A DNA stretch of 64,000 nucleotides from Excoecaria cochinchinensis. Its lineage: Eukaryota; Streptophyta; Magnoliopsida; Malpighiales; Euphorbiaceae. Where the stretch lies: positions 30,438,001 through 30,502,000 of the forward strand of contig CANTUQ010000004.1 in the NCBI GenBank assembly GCA_947683425.1. Direction: 5' to 3'. The translations under genes were made by a program, and so were the position numbers. Below the pieces are notes generated by a model. The model searched no databases. It was not told where the DNA came from and saw only the letters and a program-made list of their open reading frames with translations. Below, piece after piece: positions 56,322 through 64,000 of the stretch. How positions within the stretch are numbered: position 1 is the stretch's first letter; each line of letters begins with the position of its first letter.

Positions 56322-58083
56322 ATGGCTTCTAATTCTGCTCGTGGATCACTTGAGGAGTCCGCCGAGAGTGTGAACACTCAAGCTGTAGATCCATCAATTT
56401 CTGTGTCGGCTCAGCATGCTAGGGTCCAGCTCGAGGCCGCAGCCATGCCTTTTGAGGCTATGTTCAGATTGCATCAGGACATGGCTAGGATTTTGGAGAG
56501 AGTGACTGCTCCTAGAGCCCCTATGGAGAACTTGAGAAGGGCAGGTGTTGAAGAATTTTATGGCACAGGTTTGGATGAGTCAGAGATGGCTGAGAAATGG
56601 TTAGATAAAGTGAAGCATGCTTTGAGAGAAATTCGGTGTCCTCCCGACCAGCAGGCAGAGTGTGCACTAGCTTTACTGTAAGGGTCCGCTTTTGAATGGT
56701 GGGAATTGGTTTGCAGGCATCCTCAGCTACCGGATTCGATTACTTGAGATTTCTTTGAGGGAGAGTTCACAAAGAAGTATGTTACCTAGACTTATAGGGA
56801 TGCTAGATGGGCACAGTTTTTGAGTTTGAGGCAGAGGACCATGTCAGTTTCAGATTATGAGAAAGAGTTCAATCGGTTGTCTCGCTATGCTCCGCGTGGG
56901 GTTATGACAGATGATTTCAGATGTAAGCATTTTGAAGCGGGGTTGAATGAGTCTTTGAAGATTGCTTTGATTTCTTTGATGTGTATGCCTGGGGTAAGTT
57001 ATTATCAGATTGTGGAGGCTGCTATAAGGGCTGAGAGATCATAGTCTGTGCTGAGAGAGAGGGCTCAGAGGAGGAACCCTTCTCGCGGAGGATCTTCTTC
57101 ATCTTCGGGTAAGAGATCGAGGAACCCGTAGGATGAGTCATCATCTGGCTAGGCTTCTAGAGGTAGAAGACAGGGTTCTGCAGCTGTGTCAGGTTCTGGT
57201 AGAGGTGGCAGATCAGAGACTACATCGGTATGTCCTCATTGCAGTAAGACTCATCGGGGTGAGTGCAGGTGGCTCTCTGGTGCGTGCTTCAAGTGTGGGA
57301 GCACTGAGCATCTTTTGGCTAGTTGTCCGAGATTGTATGAGGATTCAGGTTCTCAGAGAGAGGCTAGCAGGGTTGGTTCGAATGCTACACAGGCTACCCG
57401 TGGTAGAGGCCGTGGTAGAGGTCGAGGTGGTCGACCTAGGGAGAGTGCTGCATCAGAGACAGTGGAGCATCAGTTGCCAGTCGCAGCTAGAGCATATGCT
57501 GTGAGAGCCAGAGAGGAGCAGGATGCGCCTGATGTTATTGCCGGTAAGTTCCTATTCCATGACACTGAAGTGTATGCTCTAATTGACCCTGGTTCCACAC
57601 ACTCATACTTGTGCACAGATAAAATTGTTGATAAGTTGCATGTGGTTGATCAGTTAGATTATGAGATATGTGTGACCAGTCCATTAGGGCATAGTGTCAA
57701 TGTGAGTAGAGTCTTTAGGAGTTGTCCTCTGATGGTTGAGGGAGTTGTGCTTCCAGTGGATTTGATTGAGTTGCCTTTCAGAGAGTTTGATCTGATTCTG
57801 GGTATGGACAGGTTGGGTAAGCATCGGGCTGTAGTTGATTGCCATAGGAAGACAGTTGTGCTTCGGGATAGAGGCCAGTCTCTTGTGTTCATGAAAGGTT
57901 TGGGTGCTAGTTCTTTGAATAATGTGATTTATGTGATGCAAGCCAAGAGGTTTATCAGGAAAGGTTGTGAGGCTTTCCTAGTGGTCGTGTTGGATTCTAA
58001 GAGAAATCAAGTTCAAATTGAGGATATTCCTGTAGTGCGGGAGTTTAGTGATGTGTTCCCGAGCGAGTTGCCTGGTTTGCCTC
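56322..58083 (+). pseudogene. Gag and protease of full-length Tekay-type element
   Basis: It starts at ATG 56322 (MASNSARGSLEESAES). Gag core: EEFYGTGLDESEMAEKWLDK, SAFEWWELV, FLSLRQRTMSVSDYEKEFNR and YQIVEAAIRAERS. Two zinc knuckles follow at about 57231-57335 (CPHCSKTHRGEC and CFKCGSTEHLLASC), then an Arg/Gly-rich stretch. Protease begins about 57530 with ALIDPGSTHSYLC as active site and ends near LILGMDRLGKHRAVVDC. In-frame stops: TAA after ALALL (about 56679), TGA for Trp after DSIT, TAG after KKYVT, TAG after RAERS, TAG after SRNP and TAG after SSSG. A one-base deletion near 58083 shifts the frame to that of RT. Gag would package the RNA and protease would mature the polyprotein. Confidence 0.92.
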
Positions 58084-60880
58084 TGAGAAAGAGGTCGAGT
58101 TGTCCATTGAGATTATGCCGGGTACCACACCTATATCGAAAGCACCTTATCGGATGGCTCCTGTAGAGTTGAGGGAACTTAAGACTCAACTACAAGAGCT
58201 ATTGGATAAGGGGTTTATTCGACCTAGCATATCTCCTTGGGGAGCTCCAGTTCTGTTTGTCAAAAAGAAAGATGGATCTTTGCGGATGTTTATCGACTAT
58301 AGGCAGATCAATAAGGTCATAATGAAGAATAAGTATCCGTTGCCTAGGATTGAGGATTTGTTTGATCAGCTTTGTGGTGCGGGTGTTTTCTCCAAGATAG
58401 ATCTTCGGTCAGGGTACTATCATCTTCGAGTTCAGGATGCGGATGTGGTTAAGACTGCATTTCGGACTAGGTATGGCAATTATGAGTTTCTTGTGATGCC
58501 GTTTGGTTTGACCAATGCTCCAGCGGCTTTTATGGATTTGATGAATCGAGTGTTTAGGCCATACTTAGATCAATTTGTAGTAGTGTTCATTGATGACATC
58601 TTGGTGTATTCCAAGGATGAGAGTGAGCATGAGGAGCATCTCTGATTGGTTTTGCAGATATTGAGAGAGCATCGGTTGTTTGCCAAGCTTAGCAAGTGTG
58701 ATTTTTGGCTTCGGGAAGTGTCGTTTTTTGGCCACATGTTTTCAGCTAGGGGTATTCAGGTGGATCCAGCTAAGGTTGAGGCGATAGTTGATTGGAAAGC
58801 GCCTAGAAATATTCAGGAAGTGAGGAGTTTCCTTGGTTTGGCAGGTTACTACCGTCGGTTTGTTAAGGGTTTTTCTGTGATTGCCGCTCCGATGACTAGA
58901 TTGTTGCAGAAAGGGGTCAGATTTGAGTGGTCAGATAGATGCCAGGCTTGTTTTGATCAGTTAAAGCAGTTGCTAGTTGAGGCTCCTATACTTACTCAAC
59001 CCATCTTGGGTAAAGAGTTTGTCATTTATAGTGATGCTTCGGGTGTTGGTCTTGGATGTGTTTTGATGCAAGAAGGTAAGGTCGTGGCTTATGCTTCTCG
59101 ACAGTTAAAGCCACATGAGAGGAACTATCCGATGCATGACCTTGAGTTGGCGGCTGTGATCTTTGCTTTGAAGATTTGGTGTCATTATCTGTATGGGGAA
59201 AAGTGTAGGATCTTTTCAGACCATAAGAGCTTGAAGTACTTCCTCACACAGAAAGAGTTGAACATGAGACAGCGCCGTTGGCTTGAGTTGTTTGAGGACT
59301 ACGACTACATTATGGATTACCATCTTGGTAAGGCCAATGTAGTCGCTGATGCTTTGAGTCGGAAGTCAGTTTTAGCCTTGTTTCTGAGACGGTTTAGATG
59401 GAGGTTTGGTTCAGATGGGGCTTTGATTGCTCAGTTGCATGTGAAGCCTACCTTGAGACAGAGGATTATGGATGCTCAGAAGGATGATGAGAGGCTACAG
59501 CGGTTTGTGCAAGAGGTCAGATCAGGTAAGCAGTCAGAGTTCTCAGTTCAGGATGAGGTGCTTATGTTCAAAAATCGCTTGTGTGTGCCAGAGTCTGAGG
59601 ATTTGAGGAGACAGCTTATGAGTGAGGCACATAGTACAGTTTTTACTATGCATCCTGGCAGTGAGACAATGTATCGGGACATGAAACAGTTTTATTGGTG
59701 GTCCGGTATGAAGAGAGACATCGTGGATTTTGTATCTAAGTGCTCGACATGTCAACAGGTAAAGGCCGAGCATCAAGTTCCTTCGGGATTGCTTACACCT
59801 TTATCCGTTCCTGAGTGGAAGTGGGATGATATAACCATGGACTTTGTATCTGGTTTGCCTTTGACTCAGAAGAAGCATGACTCAGTTTGGGTAATAGTGG
59901 ATCGACTTACGAAGTCAGCTCACTTTCTGCCAGTTAGAGTGGACTACTCGATGGATAGATTTGCCAGTATCTATATGGATGAGATAGTTCGGTTGCATGG
60001 TGTGCCATTATCCATAGTTTCAGATCGGGATCCGAGGTTTACTTTCAAGTTTTGGAAAGAGTTGCAGAGAGCTTTGGGCACTAAGTTGAACTTCAGCACA
60101 GCGTTTCACCCTCAGACCGATGGTCAGTCAGAGCAGGTCATTCAGATTCTGGAGGATATGATGAGGGCTTGTGCTTTGGATTTTTGGGGTAGTTGGGACA
60201 GATATGTGTTGCTTATGGAGTTTGCCTACAACAATAGCTTTCAGTCGAGCATCGGTATGGTACCATATGAGGCTTTGTATGGTCGGCAGTGTAGAACTCC
60301 GGTTTGTTGGACCGAGCTATCCGAGAGATCAGTGATTGGGCTAGAATTGGTTAGAGATACCGAAGAAAAGATCAGAGTTGTGCAGCGGAATTTGAAGGCG
60401 GCCAAGGATCGATAAAAGTCTTATGCTAACTTGAAGAGGAAAGACGTGCAATTTGAGATCAGGGACAAGGTTTTCCTTAAGGTCTCGCCTTGGAGGAAAG
60501 TGCTTTGATTTGGAAAGAAAGGTAAGCTTAGTCCTCGTTTCATTGGTCCTTATGAGATTTTGGCTAAGGTTGGACCGGTAGCCTATATATTGGCGTTACC
60601 GATGGAGTTAGCAAAGTTGCACGATGTGTTCCATGTTTCGATGCTTCATCGGTACAGATCAGATCCTTCGCATGTTCTTTCGGTTCAGGATGTGCAGGTT
60701 CAGCCATATTTTTCCTATGATGAGAAACCGAGAGCCATTTTAGCCCGAGAGGTGAGATAATTGAGAAGTATGCAGATCCCATTGGTAAAAGTGTTATGGA
60801 ACCATCACGGAGTCGAGGAAGCGACTTGGGAACCGGAAGAGTCGATGAGAGCTCAGTATCCGTAGTTGTTCAGTTCAGGT
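58084..60880 (+). pseudogene. RT-RNase H-integrase-chromodomain of full-length Tekay-type element
   Basis: Frame 2. RT: VLFVKKKDGSLRMFIDYRQI, FSKIDLRSGYYHLRV, MPFGLTNAPAAF and catalytic FIDDILVYS; then TGA for Arg at 58643-58645. Connection and RNase H: RSFLGLAGYYRRFVKGFSVI, YSDASGVGLGCVLMQEGKV, DLELAAVIFALKIW and DHKSLKYF. Integrase: zinc region (AHSTVFTMH ... CSTCQQ), catalytic D in MDFVSGLPLT (59838), D in IVSDRDPRF (60017) and E in DGQSEQ (60120). Further stops: TAA at 60413, TGA at about 60506 (WRKVL* then FG), TAA in the chromodomain after AREVR and TAG after RAQYP. The chromodomain reads VPLVKVLW-type QIPLVKVLWNHHGVEEATWE, which places the element among chromoviruses of the Tekay/Del clade. 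Confidence 0.93.
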
Positions 60881-60908
60881 GAGAATTTTGAGGATGAAAT
60901 TCTTTTTA

Positions 60909-60919
60909 GTAGGGGAGAG
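60909..60919 (+). other. Polypurine tract
   Basis: GTAGGGGAGAG directly before the 3' LTR, the expected primer for plus-strand cDNA. The same sequence precedes the LTR at 50861. Confidence 0.8.
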
Positions 60920-61914
60920 TTGTCACACCCCGTTTGTCCCTTAGTAGTATGAGCCTATCTTTATGAGCATGCATTTGCATGTGTTCGGCATATCATAAGG
61001 ATATTTTGGTAAAAATGCATGTTTTTAGGGTTTTATTAGCATATGGTAATATGTGTGGTATTAGTGTGTGAATTAATTGGGAAATGGTTGTGTGCACTTG
61101 AGCATATCATATTAAGGTGTTTTAAGATGGGAGTGCATAGTGTGTGTGTGTTCATACCATTGTAGGGTGTGCATTAGTTGGGAGTGCATTGGGTGTGTGT
61201 AGTGCATGGTTGTTGGGTGTGAGTGATTGGTTTCCACCAACAAGAAAGTGACAAGTGTAGGGTTAGGGAAAAAGATGAGTTAATAGAGAAAGGAAGGTAG
61301 GAAAGGTGGAAATTCATTTCTTCTTCCCGATTCTTCTTCCTCTTTGGCTCATCTTCTTCCTTGCTCTTATTTTGAAACCGTAGCTTGAATCAAGCTACTG
61401 TTAGTGGAAATCAATCACCTCCTTGGCATTCTTTTGGTAAGTTACTGCATTCCTCATCTTATTTTCCCTTTTGTTCTTCTTCTTTTTATTTTATGGGTTT
61501 AGATTTAACTTAGGGTTTGCATTTTTGGGTGTTCTTTGATGTGTTGTGCTTAGCTGAGACTCCACGCGATGCCAAGGGCAAGGAGATTGCTGGGAGTAGT
61601 GGAGCTAAGTGATTTGAAGCTAAGGATTTCAGGTTTGGGACTTGTTTTAGAAATCTTGTTTGAGAATTTAAGTTACTGTAATTTAGGGTTTATGTTCTTG
61701 AGAAACTTGAATGTGTTTATGCTTGATTTTGGTTGTTTTGATTTCTGAATTAAGTTGTATTTATGCCGTTTATATTGTTTGGAGAATCTACTGGAAGGTA
61801 AGATGAGATTGGTAGTGGTTTGAATCATTTTGGAATTGATTTTTGAGTTCTGGGAATCCTGGGAATGGAAATCGCGATCCTGTTGAATTTCCCGTTTCCA
61901 GTATGTACGTGTGT

Positions 61915-62320
61915 GTCGTGACCAGCCAAGAGAGGCCAGTCACGAGTAGTGACTGCCAGTCACGACTCGTGACCAGCCAAGAGAGCCAGTCACGAGTGGT
62001 GACTGCCAGTCATAACTCGTGACAAGCCAAGAGGAGGCCAGTCACGAGTAGTGACTGCCAGTCACGACTCGTGACCAGCCAGAGAGGCCAGTCACAAGTA
62101 GTGACGGCCAGTCACGACTCGTGACCAGCCAGAGAGGGCAGTCACGAGTGGTGACTGCCAGTCACAACTTGTGACCAGCTAGGAAGAGGCCAGTCACGAG
62201 TGGTGACTGCCAGTCACAACTTGTGACCAGCTAGGAAGAGGCCAGTCACGACTAGTGACCAGCCTGGAGGAGGCCAGTCACGAGTTGTGATACCAGTCAC
62301 GACTCGTGACCGGCCAACCT
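61915..62320. repeat. Palindrome-rich array in 3' LTR
   Basis: Same unit as 54673-55040. One segment (CACAACTTGTGACCAGCTAG) is duplicated at about 62163 and 62214, so the arrays have changed since insertion or during copying. Confidence 0.92.
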
Positions 62321-62990
62321 TGTTGGTCACCCCGTTCGGCCTATTTTCTGAAATTTCCCGGTTTTAACACAAAAATGAATTTCGTACTTCTTCTGAATGG
62401 ACTTGTACTACTGTGTGATTCATGTCATGCTTTCATATGCTTTTATATGAGTGATACCATGAGTCTTCAGATGAATTGTATGCTGTACCTTGAAACATGA
62501 ATTGAAGGACGCATAACCTGCTAGAGTCAAGTAAGTGGATAGTTAGGCATGCCTCATAGAGTCTTTTAGCTGCAGCCCTCAGTTCAGTTCGGACCCCGAT
62601 CAGGTCCCCGTTTGGTTCCTCGCGAACCCCTCAGTATTTCGATCTTGTTTAAGATCCCCTCAGTAAAATATTGTGTTTTTGATAAAAATAAAATGATTTT
62701 TGATTTGTACCTGTGAGGTACCCTCAGTAATCGATTCATACCCGTAAGGTACCCTCAGTTCACTCGTTATCCACTACCTCGAGTCAGCAGGTGTTCGATT
62801 AGTTTTCTCTGCTCTGATTTGACTATATAAATGTGATATCTGAATGAGTATAATGATGAGATATATGTTCGATTAATTTGGATATGGATATGAATTTGAG
62901 ATGCGGAATGTATGGCTTTAAATTGTGAGCATATTTATGTGGATTATGTTATAAGCTACTGCATTTGCCATTGTGAATGTGTTATGCCTT

Positions 62991-63079
62991 GACGACCATT
63001 GTGAATGGCCGTCCATATTTTATGTGTGTTTCCCCACTAAGCATTTATCACTTAGCACGGTGTTTTTACCCATGCAGGT
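62991..63079 (+). promoter_or_regulatory. Conserved LTR RNA hairpin series
   Basis: H0 GACGACCATT-GTG-AATGGCCGTC, H1 CTAAGC..ACTTAG (one mismatch), H2 GCACGG...CCATGC (one mismatch), then AGGT. Confidence 0.55.
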
Positions 63080-63483
63080 GCTGAAGGAGTTTTGCTTTGA
63101 GAGAGTCACCGTTGTCAAGCCAACACAGAAGGTTTTAGTGTAGGGCTTAACTTTTGTAATAGTTGATGATTCTTTTTGTGTAGAACTCTCTTGTATCAGT
63201 TTTGTTATAGCTTCCGCTTTTGTACTCATATTTTGGTTATGTAATATCTTTTGTTTCAGCTAGTTGATCAGAACATTATTGTAATGGTTTTGTTATATTA
63301 ATGCATGATCAGCTATTGCTTTCTTTTTCCTTAAAGTTTTTAAGTATCCCGTATTTCAGCATGTATGTTATGAATGAATGTATGATTTGCTTTGTATCTG
63401 TTTGGTGGCACCTTGACTCATACAACATCTCACTACTTATCGGATGGGATCGCCTACGCATGGGAAGGGGGTGTTCCAGCTTT

Positions 63484-64000
63484 ACATCAGAGAACTGGAT
63501 TACATAATCCAAAATTTAGACTGCAAAATCCTACACTATAAAACTCTCTCTCGATTGTGTTGGCCTAGCCGATGGCGGATTAATCTACCCAAAAACTCTG
63601 ACTGCATCCACACCTGCACGGATGAAAGACAAGTGCTAAGTGATAACGCTTAGTGGGGAAAACAAAGAGAATACGACCACTCACAGTGGACGTCAAAAGC
63701 AATTCGCATACACATGGCACATACGGAAAACAAAGCCATCTAAAACAATTCATAATGTGCACATAGATTCAACAAATCCAATACTTCCTCAGCACGATTT
63801 GCAAAAACTCATATTCTGAATTGAATCATAATAATACGCATCATATCAAAGTTATATATATAAATACAGTAAACCTGCCCATTCAAAATAGTGGATAATG
63901 AGTAAACGCATAGATACCCCGTAGGTACCAACAATTTCTTTCACAATGCATGGATGCCCAAAGGTATCAAAATAAATGTTTTCTTTTTATTTCAAAACAT
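63484..64000 (-). mobile_element. Minus-strand LTR (right part), continues past the window
   Basis: Continuation of 53373-53683 after the nested element. On the minus strand it shows GACGTCCACT-GTG-AGTGGTCGT (about 63673-63694), CTAAGCGTTATCACTTAG, GCAC...GTGC and AGGT (63612-63655), and upstream the TACCTACGGGGTATC block near 63915. The start of this LTR lies beyond 64000. Confidence 0.78.

Larger units (their letters stand above)
53684..63478 (+). mobile_element. Full-length Tekay/Del-type chromovirus, TSD GCTTT
   Basis: 9.8 kb. LTRs 53684-56202 and 60921-63478, primer site about 56206-56220, gag-pol 56322-60880, polypurine tract 60909-60919. The 5-bp flanks GCTTT at 53679-53683 and 63479-63483 are identical. 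The LTRs are very similar (2,519 and 2,558 bp; much of the size difference is in the palindrome array). It is nested in the minus-strand LTR 53373-53683/63484-64000. Coding is closed by at least ten stop codons and one frameshift, so it is structurally complete but defective. Confidence 0.94.
60921..63478 (+). mobile_element. 3' LTR of full-length Tekay-type element
   Basis: TGTCACACCCCG...GGGTGTTCCA; the last bases differ from the 5' LTR (TTACA). It contains the palindrome array 61915-62320, TTAGGCATGCCT (62543), TATA-like 62824-62832 and the hairpin series 62991-63079, where H1 has one mismatched pair. Confidence 0.92.

Overview
The window looks like plant nuclear heterochromatin. It is made almost entirely of nested LTR retrotransposons of the Ty3/gypsy superfamily, plus one CACTA-type DNA transposon. 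Evidence for a plant: chromodomain-bearing Tekay/Del-like chromovirus pol, Tat-lineage pol with a second (archaeal-type) RNase H, initiator-Met-tRNA-type and TGGCGACTCC-type primer sites, and CACTACAAGAAAA termini. No complete host gene, tRNA, rRNA or CRISPR array was seen. The only host-derived coding sequence is a three-exon fragment of a Pumilio (PUM24-like) gene carried inside the CACTA element. A eudicot is likely but cannot be proved from this window. || Layout. 1-3500: broken Tekay-type pol piece (+) and two LTR pieces in opposite orientations. 3501-14038: a stack of AT-rich and Tekay-type LTRs, including two solo LTRs with perfect 5-bp target-site duplications (7528-10544, ATACA; 11522-13867, CTTGG). 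14174-39060: an old minus-strand Tat element with near-matching TSDs (CCTTG/CCTTA). It is split inside gag by a young plus-strand Tat element at 19740-35029 (perfect TSD GCAGG). The young element has near-identical LTRs with a GC-rich block and a TTA microsatellite, a gag-pro-RT frame, a rearranged RT/RNase H junction made of inverted pieces of its own LTR and RT, an aRNase H-integrase frame, and a 7-copy 100-bp tandem repeat before the 3' LTR. 39369-42075: solo LTR (TSD ATTCT). 42327-46568: non-autonomous CACTA with captured exons. 46606-50325: AT-rich LTR. 50326-53358: head-to-head Tekay fragments ending in a 3' LTR. 53359-53683 and 63484-64000: a minus-strand LTR split by a full-length Tekay-type element (53684-63478, perfect TSD GCTTT). 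|| How the parts relate. Coding capacity is retroviral-like (Gag, protease, reverse transcriptase, RNase H, integrase, with a chromodomain in Tekay), but every copy is disabled by nonsense codons, frameshifts, deletion or rearrangement. Many of the stops are of the C-to-T type expected from deamination of methylated DNA. || Most notable signals. (1) A series of hairpins downstream of the putative TATA box in otherwise divergent LTRs, with compensatory base changes, ending in a near-invariant AGGT. (2) A CACTA element carrying three PUM24-like exons with splice sites. (3) A multi-step template-switch scar inside the young Tat element. (4) A branch point plus splice acceptor in front of gag, shared by both Tat copies. 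(5) Arrays of short palindromes with different cores in the LTRs of both the Tekay and Tat lineages.
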